A stretch of DNA of 49,608 nt, from positions 1 to 49,608 of the forward strand of contig NZ_BMVL01000025.1 in assembly GCF_014650695.1 (NCBI RefSeq). The letters are read 5' to 3'. Shown here in pieces: positions 23,967-32,417 of this stretch. The stretch's first letter is position 1, and each line of letters begins with the position of its first letter. Below the pieces are notes generated by a model, which saw only the letters and a program-made list of their open reading frames with translations, did not search any database and was not told where the DNA came from. Made by a program: the position numbers and the translations under genes. Source of the DNA: Streptomyces avidinii. Its GTDB lineage: Bacteria; Actinomycetota; Actinomycetes; Streptomycetales; Streptomycetaceae.

Positions 23967-25472
23967 GTGACTCTCCCTGCCCCGGCGAAGACCCTTCCGT
24001 CCCCGGCGCCGGGCCCGGCCGCCGACGAGGGCCTGGCCCGTCGGCTGCGCGCCCTCGCCTGCACCGCCCCGCTGCACGACCTCGACGTCCGCAAGGCCAA
24101 TCTGGCCGGCGAGTACGGGGTCTACGCGATGGCGGAGGTCGCGCTGGCCGCGATCGACCTCGTCACCCTCAACATGGACTTCGACACCGGCGCCGACCAC
24201 GAGCAGATAGTGGCCAGGCTGCTGCCGCGCGTCGCGGCCCAGGCACCGTCCCGCCCGGCGGCCGAGCACGAGCGGGTGGCCCGCTGGGTGCTGGAGAACC
24301 TGATCAACGTCGGCAGCGTGGACCGCGGTTTCCGCGCGATCTACGGCACGTTCGGACCCGACGGCGTGTACGTGCGCCGGGACTACGACTTCAAGCTGAT
24401 CGAAGAGGTCCCCGGATACGGCGGCGTGGTCTACCTGCGCACCACCGACGAGGCCGTCAACGTACTGGTCGGCGCCCTCGACACCGACGTCACCAGCGCC
24501 CAGATCGCCGCCGAGGTCAAGCTGGAGGTGCTGATCAGCCGCGGGCGGCTGGCGGACGCCCAGCTCGCCGCCGAGCAGGCCCGCTACCGGACCGTGCAGT
24601 ACGCCGAGACCCTGCGCCGGACGCTGGACGCGACGCGCCGCAACGTCCGGGCGGTGGACTGGCTCCAGGCCGTGCCCGACATGATCGCCGAGGCCCTGGA
24701 CCACGTCGCCGACCGCTACCGCCACGAGAACGCGATCCTGACCAACATCCGCAAGGCGCGCGACGAGGCGGAGGAGCCGGAGAACAAGCGCCGCGCCGCC
24801 GAGCTCGTCGACATCGTCAAGGACTGCATCCGCCGGCACACCCAGCTCCAGTCCCGACTGCTGGACGCCGGCCCGCTGTTCCGCGCCGAACAGGACCGCC
24901 AGGCCTTCGCGGCCCCGGCGCCGCGCTCCGGCATCGACCTCTACGGGCAGCTCGTCGCGCCGCTGCTGCCGCTCCCACTGGAACAGGCGGGCCGGGTGAC
25001 CGCCGCGTTCTTCGCCTCCGGAGCGGGGCTGCGCACGCCCGTCTCGGTGCGGGTGGCGGACCTGGTCGAAATCCTGCTGACCCCGCCGGTGGAGCGCGAG
25101 CACCTCGGTGCGGAGATGCCCGAGCCGGACCTCATCGCCACCCCGGACGACAGCCGCTTCAGCGAGGAGCAGCTGGCCGCCGCGATGGAGCTCCTGGACC
25201 TTCCGCACGACGCTCCGCGCCGACTGTCCGGCCTCCTCGCGGAGGCCCGCCGCAGCGATCCGGACCTGCCGTACCTGGTGGCGCTGCTGGCCGTCCACGC
25301 GGCAAGCCCGGCCGTCGGCACGGCCTACCGGCAGGGGGAGGAGCGGCTGCTGTTCGCCGTGGACGACGGCACGCAGCTCGACGACCCCGAGTTCGGCGGA
25401 GCCGACCTCATCGTCGGCACCGCGCTGCTGGACGCCGCCGGCATGGCCGCGGACCGCGCGGAGGCGGCATGA
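23967..25472 (+). CDS. Kleisin-like subunit of a MukBEF/JetABC-like SMC cassette
   Basis: Gene 1 of three. The 501-residue product is soluble and mostly helical. A Pro/Ala N-terminal tail is followed by a helical domain (about 20-110), then a winged-helix-like segment DYDFKLIEEVPGYGGVVYLR and TTDEAVNVLVGALDTDVTSA (about 140-185). A long helical stretch (about 185-300, QLAAEQARYRTVQYAETLRR) and a C-terminal winged-helix-like domain with acidic loops complete it. This resembles the MukF/MksF/JetA position and size. I cannot confirm a named family from sequence alone. Start: GTG 23967 directly after a -10-like TAGTCT; TTG 23961 would add two residues. It is followed after 256 bases (containing a long inverted repeat) by the second gene. 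Confidence 0.72.
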   Translation: MTLPAPAKTLPSPAPGPAADEGLARRLRALACTAPLHDLDVRKANLAGEYGVYAMAEVALAAIDLVTLNMDFDTGADHEQIVARLLPRVAAQAPSRPAAEHERVARWVLENLINVGSVDRGFRAIYGTFGPDGVYVRRDYDFKLIEEVPGYGGVVYLRTTDEAVNVLVGALDTDVTSAQIAAEVKLEVLISRGRLADAQLAAEQARYRTVQYAETLRRTLDATRRNVRAVDWLQAVPDMIAEALDHVADRYRHENAILTNIRKARDEAEEPENKRRAAELVDIVKDCIRRHTQLQSRLLDAGPLFRAEQDRQAFAAPAPRSGIDLYGQLVAPLLPLPLEQAGRVTAAFFASGAGLRTPVSVRVADLVEILLTPPVEREHLGAEMPEPDLIATPDDSRFSEEQLAAAMELLDLPHDAPRRLSGLLAEARRSDPDLPYLVALLAVHAASPAVGTAYRQGEERLLFAVDDGTQLDDPEFGGADLIVGTALLDAAGMAADRAEAA

Positions 25473-25530
25473 CCGTGCACGCGGCTGCGCTGCCGCGCCG
25501 GGCCCGTTCGGTTTCGGCTCGGCCGAATCC

Positions 25531-25638
25531 AGCCCCGCCGGCCTTCGAGGCGCAGGTCCGGGCGGAGCCCGGTGCCCGGCGGAGCCCGGTTTCCCGGAGC
25601 TCCGCCCCGGACCCCGCGCCTCAAACGCCGGCAAGGCT
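25531..25638. repeat. 108-bp imperfect inverted repeat of a Streptomyces intergenic type
   Basis: The left arm begins AGCCCCGCCGGCCTTCGAGG (25531) and the right arm, read on the other strand from 25638, begins AGCCTTGCCGGCGTTTGAGG. The similarity continues through GCGC-GGTCCGG-GCGGAG for about 38 bases. The arms flank a short GC-rich centre containing a repeated GGCGGAGCCCGG. Elements of this sequence type occur many times between Streptomyces genes and may be REP- or MITE-like. It lies between the kleisin-like and winged-helix-like genes and could reduce readthrough between them. The rest of 25473-25728 holds no gene. Confidence 0.7.
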
Positions 25639-25728
25639 GAATCAGCCGAAGCCACCTGCTCCACCCAGCGGCCCCGCCGGCAGCAGCCGTACCGCCCGAA
25701 CGACCCGCACCGCCGAGGAGACGTACCC

Positions 25729-26631
25729 GTGAGCGACCACCACGCCGAGCACCCCGCGTGGAGCGAGCCCGACGCGCCGTCGGCTCCCGCCGTGCCCGCC
25801 GCCATCGCCGCGGTGACCCCCGCCGACGCCGCCGACGCGGCCCGGCTCGTCGCCTTCGGGCTGCAGCCCAAGCTGCTCCCCGCGCGTGACGCCGAGTACG
25901 CGGAGCTGCTCCGGCGTTACCGCGAGGACCCCGCCTTCGGCCGCCTCGCCGACGCCGTCGCCACCGGCCTCGGCCTCGTCGTCCTGGAAGTGTCCGCGCG
26001 CGCCGGCATGGCCGTGGCCGCGGACGAGGACTCCGTCTTCGCCGTCCGGATGGGCGACTACGCCCGCCGCACCGCCGCCGACTCCGCAGACCGCTTCCTG
26101 CACGGCCTCGCCCATCTCGCCGTCGCCGCCCTGGCCTTCCCGCGCCCCGAGGACCTCGCCGACGACGGCTACATCGGCCGCATCACCGTCAACGGGGTCG
26201 ACGCCTTCGTCCGGCAGACCTGCCGCCGCCTGGAGGAGCGCGCCGAGGAGCTCGGCGAGAACACCGACCCGGCCTCCGACGCCCCCGGCCTGGAGGCCGC
26301 CTGGCGCGTCTACGCCCGCCGCAGCGCGACCGGCGCCACCAAGGACGCCCGCCGCCTCGCCGGCTCCACCACCGGCATCGTCGGCAAGGCGGCCGCCTTC
26401 CTCACCGACTCCGGTTTCCTGCAGCGCACCGGCGACGAGGCCGGCGGCACCTACCGCACCACCCCCCGCTACCAGCTCCAGGTCCGTGACATGGCGGGCA
26501 GCGCGGCGATGGCCGAGCTCCTGGAGCTCGGCGTGGTCCCCGTCAGCGACGGCTCCGCCACCCTGCTGCCGCCGCCCGAGGGCGACGACCTGGACCTGGC
26601 CGCCGACGCCGGGCTCCCGTTCCACGCCTGA
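25729..26631 (+). CDS. Winged-helix-like (MukE/JetB-like) subunit of the SMC cassette
   Basis: Gene 2 of three. The 300-residue helical protein has an Ala/Pro-rich N-terminal tail (1-40) and a conserved core LLPARDAEYAELLRRYREDP onward. A likely winged helix appears in GIVGKAAAFLTDSGFLQRTG, with the wing strand TYRTTPRYQLQVRDMA (about 220-265), followed by an acidic C terminus (EGDDLDLAADAG). Size and order fit MukE/MksE/JetB, the kleisin-associated dimer. AGGAG lies 9 bases before the GTG at 25729. It is followed after 73 bases by the SMC gene on the same strand. The family call is structural inference. Confidence 0.7.
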   Translation: MSDHHAEHPAWSEPDAPSAPAVPAAIAAVTPADAADAARLVAFGLQPKLLPARDAEYAELLRRYREDPAFGRLADAVATGLGLVVLEVSARAGMAVAADEDSVFAVRMGDYARRTAADSADRFLHGLAHLAVAALAFPRPEDLADDGYIGRITVNGVDAFVRQTCRRLEERAEELGENTDPASDAPGLEAAWRVYARRSATGATKDARRLAGSTTGIVGKAAAFLTDSGFLQRTGDEAGGTYRTTPRYQLQVRDMAGSAAMAELLELGVVPVSDGSATLLPPPEGDDLDLAADAGLPFHA

Positions 26632-26704
26632 GCCCCCGGGCCGCGGCCCGCGCTCCGATCCCCGTACGTCCTGCCTCACCCAGACACCACGAGAGTCCGC
26701 CGCC

Positions 26705-29700
26705 ATGTACGAGCTGTCCCGGATCCGCCTCTACTCCATCGGGCCCGCCGGTGCGCGCTACGCCGACACCGTGCTCGACCTGCGCGGAGTCGGCGAGCCG
26801 GTGCCCCACCCGGCGCCGACGCAGGCGGAGTTCTTCGAGGACGAGCCCACCGGACCGCCGCGCCGCCCCGCGCCCGCCGGCGTGCTCTTCCTGGAGAACG
26901 GCGGAGGCAAGTCCGTCCTGCTCAAGCTGATCTTCTCGGTGATGCTCCCGGGCCACCGCAACACCCTCGGTGGCGCCAGCTCCGGCGTCCTGCGCAAGTT
27001 CCTGCTCGCCGACGACTGCGGCCACGTCGCCCTGGAGTGGCAGCACACCCAGACCGGCGAGTGCGTGGTCGTCGGCAAGGTCAGCGAATGGCGCGGCCGC
27101 CAGGTCTCCAACGACCCGCGCAAGTTCGCCGAGGCCTGGTACTCCTTCCGCCCCGGCCCCGGCCTGAGCCTCGACAGCCTGCCCGTCGCCGAGGCCACCT
27201 CCGTGCGCCCGCCCGTCGAAGGGGCCTCCGGCGCCCAGGGCCGGCGCCGCACGATGAAGGGCTTCCGCGACGCCCTCACCGAGGCCGGCAAGGTGTACCC
27301 GCACCTGGAGGTGTACTTCGAGGAGATCCACGACCGCTGGAACGAGCACCTCACCGAACTCGGCCTCGACCCCGAACTCTTCCGCTACCAGCGCGAGATG
27401 AACGCCGACGAGGGCGAGGCGGCCGGCCTCTTCGCGGTCAAGAAGGACTCCGACTTCACCGACCTCCTGCTGCGCGCCGTCACCGACACCCGCGACACGG
27501 ACGGCCTCGCCGACCTCGTCCACGGCTTCGGCAACAAACTCGGCCGCCGCGCCGAGCTGATGGCCGAACGGGACTTCACCGCCGGCTCGGTGGACCTGCT
27601 CACCCGCATCGTCGAGGCCGCTCAGGCCCGCTCCCGGCTGCGCGACGTCCACGCGGGTGCGGAACGCCGTACGCGCACCCTCGCCCGGCGGCTGTCCGCC
27701 CGAGCCGCCGAGGAGCGCGGCCGGGCGGCCGACCTCGCCCAGCGGGTCACCGGCGCCGCCCACCAGGTCACCGCCGCCGAGTCCGCCCGCACCCGCAGCG
27801 CCGCCGTCTCCGCCGAACTCGCCTACCGGCACGCCTCGCTGGCCCTGACCGTCGCCGACAAGGCCGCCGCCGCGCAGCGCCGCGAGCTCCTCGAAGCGCG
27901 CACGCTGCACTCCGCGTGGCAGGCCGCCGAGAACGTGCTGCGCCACCGCGCCGCCGCCGACCGCTCCGCCCGCGTGGCCGCCGCGATCCTGGAGGCCGAG
28001 CGGGACGCCGCCCCGGCCCTGGCGGCCCGTGCCACCGCCGCCGGCGAGCTCGTCCGCGCCCTGCACACCGCCGCCGAGCACGGCGAGCGGCTCGCCAACG
28101 AGGAGGAGGAGCGTTCCGCTGCCCTCCAGGCCACCGGCGAGGACGCCCACCGCGACGCCACCGCCGCAGCCACGGCCGCCCAGCGGGCCCGCAGCGAGGC
28201 CGAGCACCTGCGCTCGCGGCTCGCCGAGGTCCAGCAGGAGACCGCCGAGGCCGTGCGCGCCGGCTGGCTCGACGACACCGCCCCCGACGCCGACCCGGCG
28301 CGCGCGGCCCTCGCCGCCACCGACGCCGAGAAGACCGCCGTGGCCGCCTGGGACGAGTCCCGGGAAGCCGCCCGCGCCGCCACCGAGGCCGCCCGGGAGG
28401 CGGCCGCCGCGGAGTCCCGCGCCGAACTCACCGCCGCACGGGCGGCGGACGCCGCCGACGCGGCCGAGGCCGCCCACGACGCGGAGCACCGGGCCGCGGC
28501 TTCCCTCGCCGCCGCCCCGCGCCTGGCTGAGCTGCTGGGCCTGCCCTCGGTGCCGGCATCCTTCCTTCCCCACCCGCGCACGCAGAGCGGCGGCACCTCC
28601 GGGCCCTACGCGGGATCCGGCGCGCAGGCCGCGCAGGCCGCACAGGCAGCGTCCGCAGCGTCGGCCGGGGCCGCGCACGGCTCCGGCGCCCACGCTCCGG
28701 CCCCCGCCGCGCCCGGCGGCCGCCCCGAAACCGCCGGAGGCGGCGGGCTCACGGTCGCCGACCTCGACCGGAACGCCGACGACCTGCGCACCCTGCTCAC
28801 CGACGGGGTCGCCGCGGCCGAACGCCAGCTCTTCGAGCTCCGCACCGCCGCCGCCGACGACGCCCGCATTCTCGGCGCGCTCGGTGACGGCGGCCTGCTG
28901 CCGCCCGGCCCGGACGTCCTCGCCACCGTCGAGTACCTCGGCGAGCACGGCATTCCCGCGCTGCCCGGCTGGCGCTACCTCGCCCAGTCCGTGGACCCCG
29001 CCGACCACGCCGCCGTCCTTGCCGCCCGTCCCGAACTCGTCGACGGCGTCGTCATCACCGACCCCGACACGCACGGCCGGGCCCGCGAGGTCCTCTCCGG
29101 CGCCGCCCTGCTGCCCCGCTCCACCGTCGCCGTCGGTACGGCCGCCGCCCTGCTGGCCCCGGCAACGCCCGTCGACGCCGATTCCGCGGTCAGCAGTGTT
29201 TTCATCGTTTCGCCGAACCCGGCCATGCACGACGAGCACGCCGCCGACGAGGAGCGCCAGGCGCTGCGGGCCCGCGCAGCCGCCCGCGACACCGAGATCC
29301 GCGACCTGGCCGCCCGCCTCGGCGGTGACCGCGAGCTCGCCGCCCGCCTCTCCTCCTGGCGCACCGGCTGCCCGCCCGGCCGCCTCACCGAGCTCGCGGA
29401 GGCGGCTGCCGCCGCCCGGATGTTCGCCGAGGAGGCCGACGCCGAGCTCGCGGAGGCCCGTACCGTACGCGCCGAGGCCGACGAGGCCGCCGCCGACGCG
29501 GCCCGCGTCCGTGAGGAGCGCCAGGACACCGCCCAGCGCGCCCGCCGCGTCGCCGACGCCCTCGCGGGGCTCGCCTTCCGACTGCGCGAGCGCGCCGGCT
29601 GGCAGGCCAAGCTCCGGGAACTCGCCGACGACGCCGCCGAGTCCGAGGCCCGCGCCGAGGTGTGCCTGGACCGCGCGCGTGCGGCCGACGAGGACCGCCG

Positions 29701-31468
29701 GGCCGCCCAGCGCGCCGCCGACGACGCCCGCCGCACGGCCCGCGCCCTGCGCGCCGAACGCGCCGAGATCGCCGGCGCCCCCGACCAGCTGCCCGACGGC
29801 GACGGCCCGCGCGCCCCGCTGCCCGATCTGCGCGAGGCCTACCGCGCCGCGTCCCAGCTCTACGAGAAGGTCGGCGTCGGCGCCGACCTGCGTGCCGAAC
29901 AGGCCCGCGCCGAGAGCGACGAGAGCGCCGCCCTGGCCGAACTCGACCGCCTCACCAACAAGGTCCGCACCCGGGCCGCCCAGCTCCTCGAAGGCACCGA
30001 CGGCGCCGACGGCCCCTCCCGGCAGGCCGCGGCCGCACGCGCCGAGTCACTCGTGCAGATGCTGGAGACCCGCGCGTCCACCGCGAGCGAGCAGCTCGGC
30101 CGACTGCGCGGCGAGGCCGAACGGCACGCCCCCGCCGAGGGGGAGGCGCACACCGAACTCCCCGAGGAACTCGTCCCCGAGGACGTCGAGCAGGCCCAGG
30201 CCCTGCTGCGTACGGCCACCGCGCAGCTCGCCGCCCACACCGCGGCCGTGGAGAGCGCCCGGGCCGCCCATGCGGACCTGCTGCGCGCCCACCGCACCGC
30301 CGAGGACGGCGCCGGCGGCTTCGACGAGACCGCGGCGCTGCTGCGGGACCTGCTGCGCGACCACACGCACCAGGACGACGAGCAGGAGCCGGTGCCCCAC
30401 CAGGGCACCCTGGAGGAGGCCCGCCAGTCGGCCACCGAGGCCCGCCGCTCCCTGCGCGGCTGCTCGGCCGATCTGTCCGCCGCCGAGTCCGCGGTGCGCG
30501 AGGCGAGCGACATCCTGGTCCGGCACGCCAACGCCACCTGCTACGAGCAGGTACGCACCCCCGCGCGCCAGCAGATCCGCGAACTGCCCGCATCCGCGCT
30601 GCCCGAGCACGCGGCGGCCTGGGCGGCGGCCTTCGCGCCCCGGCTGCGCGTCCTGACCGACGAGCTGGCGCAGCTGGAGCGCAACCGCGACAGCATCGTC
30701 GACCGGCTGCGCGGTCTCGTCGAGTCGGCCCTGGCCACGCTCCGTTCCGCGCAGCGGCTCTCGCAGCTGCCGGAGGGGCTCGGAGAATGGTCGGGCCAGG
30801 AGTTCCTGCGGATCCGCTTCGAGGAGCCCGACCAGGCCACCCTCACCGAGCGGCTCGGCGAGGTCATCGACGAGGCGACCCGTGCGGCCGTGAAGAAGAA
30901 CAGCAGCGCCTCCTTCGGGGAGGGCCGCCGTGACGGCATGTCCCTGCTGCTGCGGGGAGTCCAGGCGGCCCTGGAGCCCAAGGGCATCTCCGTGGAGATC
31001 CTCAAGCCGGACGCGGTGCTGCGCGCCGAGCGGGTGCCGGTCGGGCAGATGGGCGACGTGTTCTCCGGCGGGCAGCTGCTGACCGCCGCGATCGCGCTGT
31101 ACTGCACGATGGCGGCCCTGCGCAGCAACGACCGGGGCCGGGACAAGCACCGGCACGCGGGCACGCTGTTCCTGGACAACCCGATCGGCCGTGCGAACGC
31201 CACGTACCTGCTGGAGCTCCAGCGGGCGGTCTCCGACGCGCTGGGCGTCCAGCTGCTGTACACGACCGGCCTGTTCGACACCACGGCGCTCGCCGAATTC
31301 CCGCTGGTGATCCGCCTGCGCAATGACGCGGACCTGCGGGCAGGGCTGAAGTACATCAGCGTCGAGGAACACCTGCGCCCGGGTCTGCCGCAGCAGTCCC
31401 CCGAGGAGGAGACCATCCACGGCGAGATCACGGCCACCCGGATGTTCCGCCGCAGCGGCGTCTCCTGA
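26705..31468 (+). CDS. SMC/MukB-like coiled-coil ATPase of the SMC cassette
   Basis: Gene 3. The 1587-residue protein has the split ATPase head of SMC/MukB/JetC proteins. The N-terminal Walker A is FLENGGGKSVLL (62-73; K69, with Leu replacing the first Gly). The C-terminal signature is VFSGGQLLTAAIALY (F1453-Q1457 core) and Walker B is GTLFLDNPIGRAN (D1491). Two very long Ala/Arg/Glu coiled coils (about 290-620 and 840-1380) flank a central globular, hinge-like domain (about 690-840, GIPALPGWRYLAQSVDPADH then VDGVVITDP). This is preceded by an Ala/Gln/Pro low-complexity linker (about 632-680). It is expected to bind and extrude DNA with the two upstream subunits. No JetD-like nuclease follows. 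Only a weak GAGAG ribosome site precedes the ATG. Confidence 0.85.
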   Translation: MYELSRIRLYSIGPAGARYADTVLDLRGVGEPVPHPAPTQAEFFEDEPTGPPRRPAPAGVLFLENGGGKSVLLKLIFSVMLPGHRNTLGGASSGVLRKFLLADDCGHVALEWQHTQTGECVVVGKVSEWRGRQVSNDPRKFAEAWYSFRPGPGLSLDSLPVAEATSVRPPVEGASGAQGRRRTMKGFRDALTEAGKVYPHLEVYFEEIHDRWNEHLTELGLDPELFRYQREMNADEGEAAGLFAVKKDSDFTDLLLRAVTDTRDTDGLADLVHGFGNKLGRRAELMAERDFTAGSVDLLTRIVEAAQARSRLRDVHAGAERRTRTLARRLSARAAEERGRAADLAQRVTGAAHQVTAAESARTRSAAVSAELAYRHASLALTVADKAAAAQRRELLEARTLHSAWQAAENVLRHRAAADRSARVAAAILEAERDAAPALAARATAAGELVRALHTAAEHGERLANEEEERSAALQATGEDAHRDATAAATAAQRARSEAEHLRSRLAEVQQETAEAVRAGWLDDTAPDADPARAALAATDAEKTAVAAWDESREAARAATEAAREAAAAESRAELTAARAADAADAAEAAHDAEHRAAASLAAAPRLAELLGLPSVPASFLPHPRTQSGGTSGPYAGSGAQAAQAAQAASAASAGAAHGSGAHAPAPAAPGGRPETAGGGGLTVADLDRNADDLRTLLTDGVAAAERQLFELRTAAADDARILGALGDGGLLPPGPDVLATVEYLGEHGIPALPGWRYLAQSVDPADHAAVLAARPELVDGVVITDPDTHGRAREVLSGAALLPRSTVAVGTAAALLAPATPVDADSAVSSVFIVSPNPAMHDEHAADEERQALRARAAARDTEIRDLAARLGGDRELAARLSSWRTGCPPGRLTELAEAAAAARMFAEEADAELAEARTVRAEADEAAADAARVREERQDTAQRARRVADALAGLAFRLRERAGWQAKLRELADDAAESEARAEVCLDRARAADEDRRAAQRAADDARRTARALRAERAEIAGAPDQLPDGDGPRAPLPDLREAYRAASQLYEKVGVGADLRAEQARAESDESAALAELDRLTNKVRTRAAQLLEGTDGADGPSRQAAAARAESLVQMLETRASTASEQLGRLRGEAERHAPAEGEAHTELPEELVPEDVEQAQALLRTATAQLAAHTAAVESARAAHADLLRAHRTAEDGAGGFDETAALLRDLLRDHTHQDDEQEPVPHQGTLEEARQSATEARRSLRGCSADLSAAESAVREASDILVRHANATCYEQVRTPARQQIRELPASALPEHAAAWAAAFAPRLRVLTDELAQLERNRDSIVDRLRGLVESALATLRSAQRLSQLPEGLGEWSGQEFLRIRFEEPDQATLTERLGEVIDEATRAAVKKNSSASFGEGRRDGMSLLLRGVQAALEPKGISVEILKPDAVLRAERVPVGQMGDVFSGGQLLTAAIALYCTMAALRSNDRGRDKHRHAGTLFLDNPIGRANATYLLELQRAVSDALGVQLLYTTGLFDTTALAEFPLVIRLRNDADLRAGLKYISVEEHLRPGLPQQSPEEETIHGEITATRMFRRSGVS

Positions 31469-31501
31469 CGCCGGCGGCTGCGGGCACCGCCGCCGGGGCG
31501 G

Positions 31502-31978
31502 TCAGCGCGCGGAGAAGCGCCCGGAGGCCGCCAGGGGGCCGTCCTCGCGGGGTATTCGGCCCGCGGCGGCCTCCCGGGCCTCCCGGGCCTTCCCGGCCCT
31601 CCGGGTCGCCCGTGAGGCCCGGCGGGCCTCACGGCGGAGCCTGCGCGCCGTACTGCTCGGCTCGGACAGGACTCCGTACCGCTGGTTCCACATCTGCCGG
31701 GTGATCCACACGTCCAGCACCCCCCAGGTGGCCACGATCGTCCCCGCTATCGCGCCGAGCCCCATCGGCAGGGCCAGCCACGACCCGGTCAGGGTCAGGA
31801 AGAACGTGATCGTCGCCTGGGTCAGCGTGACGGCCACGATCAGCACCGCCCGCACCGCCGAGGTCCGTACCGGATCCGGCATCCGGTGCCGCCGGGCCGG
31901 CTCCTCGACCCACAGTCCCCGGCCGGTCGCGCCCGCCCCCGCGCCCGCCACCGTGCCGCCCTCTTCGTACCTGCTCAT
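31502..31978 (-). CDS. Small two-helix membrane protein, unknown
   Basis: This 158-residue protein has two membrane helices (about 41-63 and 67-90: VRAVLIVAVTLTQATITFFL and LPMGLGAIAGTIVATWGVLD). A 37-residue Gly/Ala N-terminal tail precedes them, and a very basic, Arg/Ala-rich cytoplasmic C-terminal tail follows (RRLRREARRASRATRRAGKA). No family is recognised. The ATG at 31978 is taken as the start (MSRYEEGG). An open extension of 16 residues to 32026 is less likely. It converges on the SMC gene with a 33-base gap, is divergent from the conservon, and is not part of the SMC operon. Confidence 0.65.
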   Translation of the reverse strand: MSRYEEGGTVAGAGAGATGRGLWVEEPARRHRMPDPVRTSAVRAVLIVAVTLTQATITFFLTLTGSWLALPMGLGAIAGTIVATWGVLDVWITRQMWNQRYGVLSEPSSTARRLRREARRASRATRRAGKAREAREAAAGRIPREDGPLAASGRFSAR

Positions 31979-32319
31979 GGTCCGCTCACTCCCCACCGCG
32001 CGGTCCGCCGTGCCCTTGCGTCGCATCCACGCACCGCGTCCAACTCACCACGTCCACCCCTCACGTCTACCCACGACGGCGGATCCAACGTGCCCCCTCG
32101 AACAGAGAGACGTTCGGCGGTGCCGAGAGATTCCCGTATCGCGGAAGCCTTCACGGGCCGGAATGATCGCGGAACGAACAATTCCAGCCATCCATCGGGT
32201 TGCAGGAAGGGACACCTCACCAAGTGTCATCTGCCACATATCGGGCCGCACTTGACCGGAAGTGTCGGACAACTGGTGATCTTCGTACCGGAGGCAGGCC
32301 GAAAACGTCCGGACACGCC

Positions 32320-32349
32320 TTCGAAGCTGCTCCACAGCAGTAGTAGGCT
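32320..32349 (+). promoter_or_regulatory. Possible conservon promoter
   Basis: TTCGAA (32320-32325) and TAGGCT (32344-32349) are 18 bases apart, 68 bases before cvnA. The spacer contains CTGCTCCACAGCAG, a small inverted repeat. The rest of the 439-base gap (31979-32417) is less GC-rich than its surroundings, carries several AAGTGTC/CACTTG motifs (32222-32271) in both orientations, and has no supported gene. Confidence 0.4.
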
Positions 32350-32417
32350 CACGCCGTTTAAATGACGGAACACCGACCCCCGGTAACGGGGTTGACCTGG
32401 GGGAGGCTGGGGAGGCC

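Noticed and set aside
26543..29239. Long minus-strand frame opposite the SMC gene
   Set aside because: Gly-rich antisense shadow without motifs or a start signal.
31502..31978. JetD or other effector of the SMC cassette
   Set aside because: It is a 158-residue, two-helix membrane protein on the opposite strand, with no nuclease motif.
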